Of a DNA stretch of 64,000 nt, positions 17,849 through 25,986 are shown piece after piece (the stretch's first letter is position 1; every line of letters begins with the position of its first letter). The stretch covers positions 746,074-810,073 of the forward strand of contig NZ_SJPX01000006.1 of assembly GCF_007860175.1 (NCBI RefSeq), read 5' to 3'. A model generated the notes under the pieces. It searched no databases. It saw nothing but the letters and a program-made list of their open reading frames with translations, and was not told the DNA's origin. The stretch is from Rubripirellula reticaptiva (GTDB lineage Bacteria > Planctomycetota > Planctomycetia > Pirellulales > Pirellulaceae). The position numbers and the translations under genes were made by a program.

Positions 17849-19029
17849 ATCTCCGTTTCCAATCGAACCGTCACCGTCTGATCGTCTCGCAGGATGGCAC
17901 CGGGTTTCGCAGGCCTGATGACAACGTCGCCTGCGCTTAGACCATCGGTGACCTCGACTGCGTCACGACTGCGCAGCCCCAATTTGACTGGCTGCCATTT
18001 CGCGTGACCACCGGACAAAACAAACACACCTTCGGCTCCGTTGCGGCGCTGCACCAGCCTAGCAGGTAATGTAACAGCGTTACTAACCTGCTCGACTCGG
18101 ATAAAAGCCTCCGCTCGCTGTCCAACCGCCCAGTTCGTCGGCAGTTCATGCACTCTCACGTCGACGAGAAACTCGCGCGTCTCACGGTCCGCTTCACGAC
18201 CAAGCCTGGCAACACTGCCTGGGAACGACTCATAAGGCTGAGACCGGAAAACGATTCTCGCGGGCTGATCGGTTTTCAAACGAGCCATTTCTGTTTCGTC
18301 AACCCACGCACTGATCCAAACTTCATCCATGGAGATCAGCGTCAAGATAGAACTTCCGGGAACCGCAATGTCACCCGGTTCTCGATTACGACGGATGACC
18401 AGTCCGTCGAAGGGAGCCACGATCTTCGTGTCCTGCAAACGAGCACGGTGATACTGCAAGGTCTTCTCAGCCGCTACAAGCTCCTTCTGGCCTTCGGCAA
18501 TTGCTGCCTCCGCGCTTCCGATCCCCGCTTCAGCAACCGCTAAGCCTTCGGTCGCCTTGTCGGCCTCTTCGGGACTGGCGGCATTCTGGCGGGTCAACTG
18601 CTGCAACCGCGCGTTATTCCTTCGAGCTTGTTCGTAAACGGCTTCAGAACGTTCTTTGTCGCTGCTGAGCCTCGTGACCGCAGCAGATGCCGCGTTGACG
18701 TTGGCCTCGGCAATCTCGACTTGCTGTTGCAACTCCGCGTCGTCAAGCTGAACTAGCAAGTCGCCCACCTTGACCAAATCACCTTGATCCGCGTTCAAAG
18801 CCTCGATTCGCCCGGAAATCTTTGGCGAAATCGTCGCGGAAACACGAGCTTCCAAAGTACCCGTGCCCATGGCCTCGGATACGAGATCGCCTTTTGTCAC
18901 CTCGTGCGACAATACAGCGACGGGTGCAAACCGAAACCAGTAAACCGCTACCGCGATCAACGCGACAAAGACAACGATCTTTGTCAATGTTCTAAACAAA
19001 CGCACAAACGCTCCCGCAATTTTTGACAC
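17845..19029 (-). CDS. HlyD/DevB-type membrane fusion (adaptor) protein
   Basis: The frame is open from a TTG at 19071; GTG 19029 (MSKIAGAFVRLFRTLTK) gives a more typical short cytoplasmic tail before the single TM helix (IVVFVALIAVAVYWF). Then a lipoyl-like half (VSATISPKISGRIEALNADQGD), a long coiled coil (~residues 100-190, AEANVNAASAAVTRLSSDKERSE...), a beta-barrel domain (APFDGLVIRRNREPGDIAVPG) and a C-terminal domain ending RLETEI. This is the periplasmic adaptor linking the ABC exporter to an outer-membrane channel. First gene of a four-gene operon with ATGA overlaps at every junction. Confidence 0.9.
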   Translation of the reverse strand: MSKIAGAFVRLFRTLTKIVVFVALIAVAVYWFRFAPVAVLSHEVTKGDLVSEAMGTGTLEARVSATISPKISGRIEALNADQGDLVKVGDLLVQLDDAELQQQVEIAEANVNAASAAVTRLSSDKERSEAVYEQARRNNARLQQLTRQNAASPEEADKATEGLAVAEAGIGSAEAAIAEGQKELVAAEKTLQYHRARLQDTKIVAPFDGLVIRRNREPGDIAVPGSSILTLISMDEVWISAWVDETEMARLKTDQPARIVFRSQPYESFPGSVARLGREADRETREFLVDVRVHELPTNWAVGQRAEAFIRVEQVSNAVTLPARLVQRRNGAEGVFVLSGGHAKWQPVKLGLRSRDAVEVTDGLSAGDVVIRPAKPGAILRDDQTVTVRLETEI

Positions 19030-19233
19030 AACTTTTCGCCGCACAGCATTTCGCGAGCGTGACCACCGCAAACAGCAGACGATTTCACGCAGCGAATCTC
19101 GTCACGATTTTCAGACTGTCCTACAGGTACACCGAAGGTTTGGACGACGTTCGCGACACCTCTTTCGCTCTAAGTGGTCGCCAAGCAAGCACAATCACCA
19201 CGAAACGCTTGAACGGCAATTTCGTTTTTGCGC

Positions 19234-19767
19234 TCACTCCGTCACTTGTTCGTACGTTGCCGGAATACGATACCGGTCGCTGTAGGTGTGAACGCGGTTA
19301 GTTGGTTTGCCATCAAGCGTGACCAGCGGATGACCGGCGTCGACCCACTTTAAGATGCTGCCCTTATAGTTTTTCACTTTCACGCCTTTGCCAGCCAGCA
19401 GCTTTGCGTAGGCTCCGCTGCGACCGCCAATAGTGCAGTAAGGAATCACCAACCGATCAGCGTACAAGTTTGTGTCTTTTTCATACTGAGCTTTCGTAAT
19501 CGCACCAGGAATCACAGAGACTCTTTGTTCCGCGTCGCTGCGGACATCAACAACGACAAAACTGGCCTGCGGGATTTCCGCCGAAGACTCTTTGGCTTTG
19601 AGTTCAGCTTGGGATTGGCTTTCCAGCATCTTGTGCAATTCGTCGGTTTCGATGGTTTCAATGTTCGGGCCGCCAAACAGACCGCCAAATTGGGCTGATG
19701 CAATTGGAGTTTCAGCAATCAGACAAAGGGCGAACGCAATCAGTATCAGAATTTGTTTTAAAGTCAT
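19234..19767 (-). CDS. Exported single-domain rhodanese-like protein
   Basis: ATG 19767 was chosen over the longer frame to 19887, since it starts a signal peptide (MTLKQILILIAFALCLIAETPIASAQ) and does not run into the preceding gene. 177 aa. After a short Gly-rich segment (FGGLFGG) and a helical linker, the rhodanese fold is seen in FVVVDVRSDAEQRVSVIPGAIT, and the active-site loop in VIPYCTIGGRSGAYAKLL with a persulfide-forming Cys. Expected to transfer sulfane sulfur in the periplasm. It is the last gene of the sulfur island; the DUF3365 gene ends 49 bp upstream. Confidence 0.82.
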   Translation of the reverse strand: MTLKQILILIAFALCLIAETPIASAQFGGLFGGPNIETIETDELHKMLESQSQAELKAKESSAEIPQASFVVVDVRSDAEQRVSVIPGAITKAQYEKDTNLYADRLVIPYCTIGGRSGAYAKLLAGKGVKVKNYKGSILKWVDAGHPLVTLDGKPTNRVHTYSDRYRIPATYEQVTE

Positions 19768-19816
19768 CGTCGTTTTCGGTTTCTTACGTTGTGAGTAAAC
19801 AGTGACAGCACGAATT

Positions 19817-20431
19817 CTAACCGTTTGGCAGTTCAACCCAAAACCAACCTCGCAATTCGCCTTCCTTGAAACCAGTCGCCTGGTCATTCGGATAAAGCTT
19901 GGCGAGCTGCTCTTGAATCACGGGCGAGATTTGTGAGGTTGGCCCGTGGCACATCAAGCATTGACCTTGCAACTTGATCGGCAGCAAAGCGGCCGCGTGA
20001 CCATTAGTTAGACTGACAAAATGTGCGGTGTCCGTCTTCGCGTCGGTTAACGCAGTAGCCCAAGCAGGCGCCGCATTGTCGGGATTGCGTAGACGCACGC
20101 CAGTCCGACCAATTTTCAGCCCCTGTTCTGAGCCCACGTCGCTTGCGATTTTAGGAGCTTCTTTCTGGCACACCGAGATAGCAGCGACGGGGCCTTGAGC
20201 GCCCATCGTTTCCATCAACCGGCCCGATAGCTGAGTGAACAACGCCTCCTTGGCTTTCAGCATGCGGTCAATCTGATCCTGAGTCGGCTCTTCACCGTCA
20301 GCGATCGCGACTTCGGGATTCGAGACGTCGATGGCAACCGTTGAATTGTCCGATGACGAACAACCACCAACGATCAAGCCGACCAACATTGCAGTGATCG
20401 AAAATTGTGTTCTGAAGTGAGTTTGAATCAT
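19817..20431 (-). CDS. DUF3365 (Tll0287-like) haem-binding lipoprotein
   Basis: 204 aa. The signal peptide ends in a lipobox (LVGLIVGGCSS), so the protein should be lipid-anchored. Residues ~50-204 match the DUF3365 pattern: VAAISVCQKEAPKIAS, VRLRNPDNAAPAWATAL, LPIKLQGQCLMCHGP with a c-type haem site CLMCH, and GFKEGELRGWFWVEL at the end. DUF3365 proteins bind one haem in a PAS-like or sensory-type fold. The ATG overlaps the stop of the methyltransferase upstream by 4 bp (ATGA). Within the sulfur island it may carry electrons or sense redox state; that is inference. Confidence 0.85.
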   Translation of the reverse strand: MIQTHFRTQFSITAMLVGLIVGGCSSSDNSTVAIDVSNPEVAIADGEEPTQDQIDRMLKAKEALFTQLSGRLMETMGAQGPVAAISVCQKEAPKIASDVGSEQGLKIGRTGVRLRNPDNAAPAWATALTDAKTDTAHFVSLTNGHAAALLPIKLQGQCLMCHGPTSQISPVIQEQLAKLYPNDQATGFKEGELRGWFWVELPNG

Positions 20432-21087
20432 TGTTCGGATTCCTTTCGAGTCAAAATGTAGGCCAGTTCGTGCATTCCGCTCGGGTGCTCGACACGTTCT
20501 GCTGCTGCGACTGGGTCATCGGGCCACTGCCAGGTTGGTTCTTCGAATAGACGTCGCATGGCTGAAATGTCGCATGTGAATGGAGGGCCGCCAGCCTTAT
20601 CTGACTGCATAAAACAAGCAAACAGTTTTCCGCCGGGACGGAGCCAGCATGCCATTAACTGTTGGTAAGTTTCCCACTGGCTCGGATCAATCGCGCACAA
20701 ACTGGTTTGTTCGTAGATCGCGTCAAATGACTTCGATTGACAGAACGCAAATACGTCGGTTTGCACCACGTTCGCTTGCAATCCACGTCGATCTAACTCT
20801 TTTTCGAGCGACTGCACAGCAGCATCGGCAAAGTCAACTGCCGTGACGGTAAAGCCCGCTTCTGCAAACGCGATCACTTCGTGTCCACGTCCACAACCGG
20901 GGACAAGAATCTCGCACGGCTGCAGATCGCCGGATTCCACCCAACGTGACAGAATGGGACTCGGCCGTCCACGGTCCCAACCGGTCATGGCGTTGTCATA
21001 GCGATGTTGCCAATCCGCATTGGATAGTTGCCCATGATCTCGACAACACGCCCCACACCGCCTCGTCGAACTGATACTACTTTCCAT
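20428..21087 (-). CDS. TPMT-family thiol (S-)methyltransferase
   Basis: ATG 21087 chosen (219 aa), overlapping the upstream DsrE-like gene by 11 bp; a longer frame starts at 21150. The body follows the thiopurine S-methyltransferase family: WQHRYDNAMTGWDRGRPSPIL, ILVPGCGRGHEVIAFAEAGF (SAM motif I), VTAVDFADAAV, FDAIYEQTSLCAIDP and WLRPGGKLFACFM. Bacterial relatives methylate sulfide, selenite/tellurite or thiols. Odd is an N-terminal Cys cluster (RRCGACCRDHG) just before the conserved domain. In this context, next to a persulfide dioxygenase and rhodaneses, the likely substrates are sulfide or small thiols (inference). Confidence 0.85.
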   Translation of the reverse strand: MESSISSTRRCGACCRDHGQLSNADWQHRYDNAMTGWDRGRPSPILSRWVESGDLQPCEILVPGCGRGHEVIAFAEAGFTVTAVDFADAAVQSLEKELDRRGLQANVVQTDVFAFCQSKSFDAIYEQTSLCAIDPSQWETYQQLMACWLRPGGKLFACFMQSDKAGGPPFTCDISAMRRLFEEPTWQWPDDPVAAAERVEHPSGMHELAYILTRKESEQ

Positions 21088-22339
21088 CCGTTCGAGTTCC
21101 GTTTGGGAAATCAGGCAGGGTGTAAGGAGTGTGGATCTCTTCCATGCCATTCTTCAAGAATCGGCTGACCAGCTTTGCGTGTTCTTGCACAAGCATCACG
21201 ACGTAGGGATCGTCTGACTGATAAACCACCTTCATCCCCTTGTCCGTTTCCTCATACGCAAGCGTGTAGTCGTCAGCATGCTCGATCAGCTCAACAAAAA
21301 TCGGATGGAACGTCATCGGAGGCAGAGGCTTGTTCCCGAGCACGCGGTCTTCCATCGCGGGAACGTGCTCTTTGATCATGTTCGCGATCGCCTCGTCATC
21401 CGATTCCGTGACTGCCTCGGCGCCATCCGACAAGTTGGTGACGGTGCGTTTGATTTTGTCCTTGTCGGCGAACATTGCGTGCAAAGTCGTCATGTCGCCT
21501 TGCATACCCTGCATCGCTCCGGGCCCTCGTCCCATTCCCATTCCACGCCCCATTCCCATCCCCATTCCTTGTCCGGCTGGGCCATGACTTTGTTCTTCAT
21601 CTCCGGCGTCAACTTCGTTTGCCGGCGCGACGTTTGCAACAGCGGCAGACGCCGATTGTGAAATCGGTAGATACACGTAGCCGTCCGCTTGAAGATTCAC
21701 GACAGCTGTCAAAGCCGACACGGCGGTTTTGACGCTGTCATCAACCTCGCTGGGCGTTGAACCTTCGGAAAGAAGTGACTGACCGCAAACGTACAGTTCG
21801 ACTCCGGATTGACTGAGCTGTTGCAGCAGTTTCAAGTTCGGATTGCCATCCGTTTTGAACTTCGCCGAATAGGCGTCCGAGTTTAGAACCGACAACGTTG
21901 CACCGCCGTGAAAGACCACAGCGATTTTCACGTCGGCCGGTTCCGCGCCGCCGCCCGCGTAGATATTCAGGTACTTCGCGACTCGCTCGATCCCCGCATT
22001 CAAACGGTTCGCGTCACTGCTGCTAGTCAAATCGATCAGCAACTTTGACCACGCGCGTGGTTGCTGCACAGCGTCCGGCAATTGAACCACACCACCATGG
22101 TTGGCGATCACAGGGTACCGAAGCTCGCTCGACTGGGCTGGCTTATCGTTCGCAGCAACATGCGACTCCATCCCCCGGCCTTGTCCAAAACGAGGCCCGC
22201 GACCTCCGCCGAATCCGAGCCCGCGACCACCACCAAAACCTTGGCCGCGTCCTTGCCCGGTCTGAGCTAACGTAATTGTCGGCTCGACAACAAGTAAGCC
22301 GACGACAAGAAAGACGAACAATAAGATTGTGCGACTCAT
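21077..22339 (-). CDS. Exported DsrE-like protein fused to an unnamed C-terminal domain
   Basis: 420 aa with signal peptide (MSRTILLFVFLVVGLLVVEPTITLAQ). Residues ~26-57 are Gly/Arg-rich repeats (GQGFGGGRGLGFGGGRG). Residues ~70-225 look like a DsrE/DsrF fold: VIANHGGVVQLP, SKLLIDLTSSS, IAVVFHGGATLSVL, GVELYVCGQSLL with a Cys at the DsrE position, and ADGYVYLP. A second repeat of Gly-Met and Gly-Arg (MGMGRGMGMGRG) links to residues ~295-405, a domain with TLHAMFADKDKIKRTVTNL, TFHPIFVELIEHADDY, and VYQSDDPYVVMLVQEHAKLV, which I remember as a stand-alone unnamed domain. First gene of a co-transcribed four-gene set (DsrE, TPMT, DUF3365, rhodanese). Probably handles sulfane sulfur in the periplasm. 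Confidence 0.75.
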   Translation of the reverse strand: MSRTILLFVFLVVGLLVVEPTITLAQTGQGRGQGFGGGRGLGFGGGRGPRFGQGRGMESHVAANDKPAQSSELRYPVIANHGGVVQLPDAVQQPRAWSKLLIDLTSSSDANRLNAGIERVAKYLNIYAGGGAEPADVKIAVVFHGGATLSVLNSDAYSAKFKTDGNPNLKLLQQLSQSGVELYVCGQSLLSEGSTPSEVDDSVKTAVSALTAVVNLQADGYVYLPISQSASAAVANVAPANEVDAGDEEQSHGPAGQGMGMGMGRGMGMGRGPGAMQGMQGDMTTLHAMFADKDKIKRTVTNLSDGAEAVTESDDEAIANMIKEHVPAMEDRVLGNKPLPPMTFHPIFVELIEHADDYTLAYEETDKGMKVVYQSDDPYVVMLVQEHAKLVSRFLKNGMEEIHTPYTLPDFPNGTRTDGK

Positions 22340-22401
22340 GAAACAGATCCTTCAGCAAGTTTAATCGTGGTAATCGGTCAGTTCAAAGATGTTCAAACGT
22401 A

Positions 22402-22875
22402 TCAGGCGTCGGTCGACATGTGCTGGGCAATGTATGCCGGTTCGCCCATTCGTTCGAGCAGGTCAAGCTGTAACTCCAACCAACCAACATGCCCCTCTTC
22501 GTCGATTGCGATTCGTTCAAAGAGTTGCCGTGTCCCGATATCTCGTGCTTCACCCGCTTGCATGGATGCTGTCGTATAAAAGTCGACCGCTTCTTTTTCA
22601 TCTGCGAGATCCGTTTCAAACATCTGCTTTAGCGTCGTTGCGCGCACAGGCGTTTTTTCGAGATTCAAACTTGGCTCGGCATTGAGGAAGAGCAGACGCA
22701 CCAGAAACTCTTCGGAATGCCCGAGTTCCTCTTGCAACTCTTCGCGCATCTTAGTTGCCAATTTCCCCATGCCCCACTCGTCCAGCACGCAAGCGTGCAG
22801 TTGATATTGGTGCATCGCGGTAAGCTCCATCGACAAGGCTCGTTGGAGATTCTGAATCGTATCGTTCTGTGTCAT
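22402..22875 (-). CDS. bfr: Bacterioferritin-like diiron protein
   Basis: 157 aa four-helix bundle of the ferritin/bacterioferritin type. Diiron ligands are recognisable: Glu in ALSMELTAMHQYQ, Glu-x-x-His in QEELGHSEEFL, Glu in DLADEKEAVDFY, and Glu-x-x-His in IAIDEEGHVGWLE. The haem-ligand Met of true bacterioferritins (…EHMKHA…) is not seen at the usual place, where the sequence has LQEELGHSE, so this could be a haem-free variant. It lies in the sulfur island between the persulfide dioxygenase and the DsrE gene, and might store iron or scavenge peroxide; that role is inferred. Confidence 0.85.
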   Translation of the reverse strand: MTQNDTIQNLQRALSMELTAMHQYQLHACVLDEWGMGKLATKMREELQEELGHSEEFLVRLLFLNAEPSLNLEKTPVRATTLKQMFETDLADEKEAVDFYTTASMQAGEARDIGTRQLFERIAIDEEGHVGWLELQLDLLERMGEPAYIAQHMSTDA

Positions 22876-22938
22876 AGCAAGTCATCAATCAGTAAGAGGT
22901 TAACTTCGGAACGGGCAAATTAAAGAACATCGCTCAAT

Positions 22939-22952
22939 CACACGATCGTGTG
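22939..22952. promoter_or_regulatory. 14-bp perfect palindrome upstream of the bacterioferritin-like gene
   Basis: CACACGATCGTGTG reads the same on both strands and lies 64 bp before the bacterioferritin-like ATG, in the only sizeable gap (125 bp) inside the sulfur island. On the plus strand it is followed by TTTTT, so it could alternatively act as a weak terminator for antisense transcription. A dimeric regulator site is the simpler reading. Confidence 0.4.
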
Positions 22953-22984
22953 TTTTTAAGCTGAACAAGATCGTCGTCAATTTC

Positions 22985-23001
22985 GGTAGGTGAAACCTAC
23001 C
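22985..23001 (-). repeat. Inverted repeat abutting the persulfide dioxygenase stop codon
   Basis: GGTAGGT-GAA-ACCTACC: seven-base perfect arms with a three-base loop, starting at the last base of the stop codon. On the transcribed (minus) strand no T-run follows, so it is not a classic intrinsic terminator; it may be an mRNA 3'-end stabiliser or processing hairpin. Confidence 0.5.
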
Positions 23002-24425
23002 TAGACATTTACGGCCGGCTGAGATTTCACAGTGGCGAGCCCAGCTTCTTTCCAGGCCATGTAGCCACCCGTCAGATTGACCACCTTTTTGAAACCGGCG
23101 GCTTGCAGGACACTTGCCGCGATCGCCGAACGAGCACCACTGCGGCACTGAACAACCAACTTTTTGTCTCGAGACAGTTCGTCCAGGCACTTCGACAAAC
23201 GTCCGAGAAAGCAATGTTCAGCTTCTTCGATGTGCCCTTCTTTCCATTCTTCATCCGAGCGAACATCAAGCAGCTTCACGTCGCCGGCTTCGATACTGTG
23301 CGATAGGTCCACAGGTGTGCCAGACAAGTACACTTCGGTTGCCAATCCGCGCGATTGAACTTCGCGTGCGTCAAACCCGCCAGCGATATGCTCGACGCCA
23401 ATTTTATGCAAAACTCGCGCCGCTTCCTCGATCTGGTCTGGTTCGCAAATCAGATACGTCGGGCGGTCATAGTCAACTAACCAACCCGCCCACGCCGCAA
23501 GCATCGGCAAAGGAATGTTGATCGTTCCCGGCACATGTCCAGCACCGAACTTTGATGATGGCGATAGATCCACGACGGTTCCGGACCCAACGGCCGCTGC
23601 CAGTTCAGTAACAGCGAGCAGCTTGTGATGATGTCCAGCCCCCAAAATCCGCGGGCCTTCCTTGTTGACTTTCTTCATCACAGCAAAATACTTTGGCGCC
23701 TCTGGTTGGTCCGCCAAAATGTAGCGAACAAACTGGTCTTCGTCGTTGAACTGCAGCGCCGGGTTGAACCGTTTTTCGTAGCCGACGGTGGACGATGGAA
23801 TTGCGCCTAACCCTTTTCCGCAGGCACTTCCGGCTCCGTGCGCTGGCCAAACTTGCAAGTAATCGGGCAAGGACTTGAATCGCTCGGCTGATTTGAAAAG
23901 GTCGCGAGCGCCCGGATCTGCTGTACCCGTCAATCCCGCAGCTTCTTCGAGCAAATCCGGCCGACCGATTGATCCAACAAACACAAAGTCACCCGTGAAG
24001 ATCCCCATCGGTTCGTCGGCGCCACCCCCTTGATCCGTCAACACAAACGAAATGCTCTCTGGCGTATGCCCGGGTGTGTGCATGACGTCGAAACGAATCT
24101 TGCCAATCATGAAGTGATCGCCATCATGAAGAAGATCATTGTCATAGCCATCCAAGTACAAGTACTTCCACTCGGCCGACCCTTCGTCAGAAACGTACAG
24201 CTTTGCGTTGACTCGATCGGCTAGCTCGCGTGCGCCCGAAACATAGTCAGCATGAATATGCGTCTCGGCAACGGCGATGATCCTGACACCCTCTTTTTCA
24301 GCCATGCGAAGGTATTGTTCGATATCGCGACCGGGATCGACAATTACCGCTTCGTTGGCTCGTTGACAACCAACCATGTAGGACGCGTGGGCGAGTTTAT
24401 CGTCGTAGAAGTACTTCAATAACAT
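23001..24425 (-). CDS. Persulfide dioxygenase fused to two rhodanese domains
   Basis: ATG 24425 (MLLKYFYDDKLAHASYMVGC) is preferred over the upstream frame start at 24479. 474 aa. Residues ~1-245 are an ETHE1-type metallo-beta-lactamase fold: AETHIHADYVSGARELA, DVMHTPGHTPESISF, FTGDFVFVGSIGRPDL and VWPAHGAGSACGK, the last two giving the Fe-binding Asp and His. Residues ~260-355 are a rhodanese domain that keeps Cys (TYLICEP) but lacks the normal loop, so it may be inactive. Residues ~370-470 form an active-looking rhodanese: VVQCRSGARSAIAASVL. The reaction is oxidation of glutathione persulfide to sulfite, with the rhodanese supplying or accepting sulfane sulfur. Confidence 0.93.
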   Translation of the reverse strand: MLLKYFYDDKLAHASYMVGCQRANEAVIVDPGRDIEQYLRMAEKEGVRIIAVAETHIHADYVSGARELADRVNAKLYVSDEGSAEWKYLYLDGYDNDLLHDGDHFMIGKIRFDVMHTPGHTPESISFVLTDQGGGADEPMGIFTGDFVFVGSIGRPDLLEEAAGLTGTADPGARDLFKSAERFKSLPDYLQVWPAHGAGSACGKGLGAIPSSTVGYEKRFNPALQFNDEDQFVRYILADQPEAPKYFAVMKKVNKEGPRILGAGHHHKLLAVTELAAAVGSGTVVDLSPSSKFGAGHVPGTINIPLPMLAAWAGWLVDYDRPTYLICEPDQIEEAARVLHKIGVEHIAGGFDAREVQSRGLATEVYLSGTPVDLSHSIEAGDVKLLDVRSDEEWKEGHIEEAEHCFLGRLSKCLDELSRDKKLVVQCRSGARSAIAASVLQAAGFKKVVNLTGGYMAWKEAGLATVKSQPAVNV

Positions 24426-24488
24426 TTTGATTGTCCGTTGATTTGGGGGTAGTGGCTGACAATGCGAAGGGCATGCCAAGTTGGAGAG

Positions 24489-25313
24489 TTACAGAACCAC
24501 TGTTTTGAAAATCACAAAGATCGCGACAAACACGACCGCGATCGAAAAGGTTTTTTGCAGTGTTGGTCCCTTAAGTCGCTTGGCGACGATGCCGCCCAGC
24601 CACATTCCAATGAAACCACCCGCCATGAATTGCAACGTCGTTTCAAGCGACAACTCGCCACCACCGACGATATGTGATGCTACGCCGCTGATGCTGACCA
24701 GAACGATGACAAACAGAGATGTCCCAACTGCTTGGTGAATCGCCATCCCGCTGAAGATCACCAGTGCGGGAACGATCACAAAGCCACCACCGACGCCGAA
24801 CATTCCCGACAGCACGCCCATCATTAACCCGACGACCACAAGCAGACGTGCACACTTGGACGTCAATCGCAGCTTGCCATCAGCGTCGCGTTGGCAGGCA
24901 CTTCGATCTGGCCCTGGTTCGCTTTCCGTCGTGCAAACTCCGCTCGGAATGTTTGGATTGCAAGCCTTGGACCACATCCGCTGTGCGACCACAAACATCA
25001 ATACCGCGAACATCACCAACAACACTGTCTCGGGAACAAGCTTCGAAAGGTAGGAACCGACAGGCGCGCCCAGCATGCCGGCGACTGCAAACAGCAATCC
25101 CGTTCGCAGTTCAACCTCGCCACGGATCAGTCTTGGCACCGCGCCAAACAAGGCGGTACCACCAACGGAGGCCAATGAGATTCCCACAGCCTCGCGGGGC
25201 GCAACCGCCAGCCCGTAAACAAGCAACGGCACCGCAAAAATACCGCCACCGCCACCGGTCAATCCCAATGCGAATCCAACGACAGTCCCGAACAAGATGG
25301 CTAGGCCGAGCAT
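24489..25313 (-). CDS. TauE/SafE-family sulfite/sulfonate exporter-like permease
   Basis: ATG 25313, with GGAGG about 11 bases upstream, overlaps the rhodanese-DUF2892 gene by 13 bp; the longer frame from 25382 would overlap 82 bp. 274 aa, about eight TM segments in two homologous halves, each with the TauE/SafE glycine-rich signature: GFALGLTGGGGGIFAVPLLV and GVLSGMFGVGGGFVIVPAL. The halves are joined by a cytoplasmic loop with several Cys (SKACNPNIPSGVC). TauE proteins next to persulfide dioxygenases are thought to export the sulfite made by the dioxygenase; the next gene, 63 bp downstream, is exactly that. Confidence 0.9.
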   Translation of the reverse strand: MLGLAILFGTVVGFALGLTGGGGGIFAVPLLVYGLAVAPREAVGISLASVGGTALFGAVPRLIRGEVELRTGLLFAVAGMLGAPVGSYLSKLVPETVLLVMFAVLMFVVAQRMWSKACNPNIPSGVCTTESEPGPDRSACQRDADGKLRLTSKCARLLVVVGLMMGVLSGMFGVGGGFVIVPALVIFSGMAIHQAVGTSLFVIVLVSISGVASHIVGGGELSLETTLQFMAGGFIGMWLGGIVAKRLKGPTLQKTFSIAVVFVAIFVIFKTVVL

Positions 25314-25855
25314 GAGCTGCCACAGCCTCCGTCGCCGCACTGGTTCCAGGGCATCTTTGCGATCATCGACGCCATCGGACACAAACCCGTCAAGCCGGCA
25401 AACATCAACCCACAGCCAACGAAGGCCGAGAGTCCAACGAAGTAGGGATGAACAAGATAGGCAAGCACGACGCCGAGCACCGTCAGGAATCCGGCAGCGA
25501 TCTGCACTTGCTGCATCAATGGAAACGACTTCTTGCCACGAACGACTGGCAGATTCGCGCTGTCCCAGGCCGTCGTGCCGCCCTCGACGTTAACAACATT
25601 ATCGAAGCCAGCGTCGATAAACTTCTTGCACGCCTGCGCCGACCGGTTTCCACTGCGGCAGATCACGTACAGAGGGAGACTGGCCGATCCGTTCCGGGCC
25701 GCCATGACAGCCTTGGGATCCAGCGAATCCAGAGGGACGCTACGCGCACAATCGGCATGCACCTCGCGAAACTCGGTAGGCATCCGGACATCAATCAAAT
25801 CAATTTGCTCGTTCTCTTGCTTCGCTGCTAATTCCTTGACACCAATCGTCTTCAT
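25301..25855 (-). CDS. Rhodanese domain fused to DUF2892 membrane domain (YgaP-like)
   Basis: ATG 25855 has a strong ribosome site GGGGAG nearby; the longer frame from 25960 lacks one. 184 aa. Residues ~1-115: rhodanese fold (LIDVRMPTEFREVHADCARSVPL, active loop VICRSGNRSAQACK). Residues ~120-165: two TM helices of the DUF2892/YgaP type (VQIAAGFLTVLGVVLAYLV, AFVGCGLMFAGLTGLCPMA). The tail CGDGGCGSSCSA has three cysteines, possibly a metal or sulfur site. A membrane-tethered sulfurtransferase at the cytoplasmic face is expected. Directly downstream of a predicted ArsR site at 25909, and first enzyme gene of the sulfur island. Confidence 0.92.
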   Translation of the reverse strand: MKTIGVKELAAKQENEQIDLIDVRMPTEFREVHADCARSVPLDSLDPKAVMAARNGSASLPLYVICRSGNRSAQACKKFIDAGFDNVVNVEGGTTAWDSANLPVVRGKKSFPLMQQVQIAAGFLTVLGVVLAYLVHPYFVGLSAFVGCGLMFAGLTGLCPMASMIAKMPWNQCGDGGCGSSCSA

Positions 25856-25908
25856 TCGAAACTCCCCGTTTTGGAAAACCCTGCCACCCAAAACCCCGCT
25901 ACCTCGCA

Positions 25909-25920
25909 AGGTTCCGATAT
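25909..25920 (-). promoter_or_regulatory. Predicted ArsR operator upstream of rhodanese-DUF2892
   Basis: On the minus strand this reads ATATCGGAACCT, identical over 12 bp to the left part of the palindrome upstream of the ArsR gene (26340-26351). It stands 54 bp before the ATG of the rhodanese-DUF2892 gene. The second half (CGAGGT) is less like the ArsR copy (CGATAT), so the site would be weaker. Confidence 0.55.
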
Positions 25921-25986
25921 ATTTGTGTAAATGTTTGGATCGTTTCCGATCCGGCTTCAACTCAGTTCAACAAACTCACGTTTCCA

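Noticed and set aside
21520-21600. Gly-Met-Gly-Arg repeat as a possible CRISPR or satellite array
   Set aside because: Units are short, codon-phased and degenerate; they encode a low-complexity linker.
22939-22957. Palindrome plus TTTTT as an intrinsic terminator on the plus strand
   Set aside because: No plus-strand gene precedes it within several kilobases, so a regulator site for the minus-strand operon is more likely.
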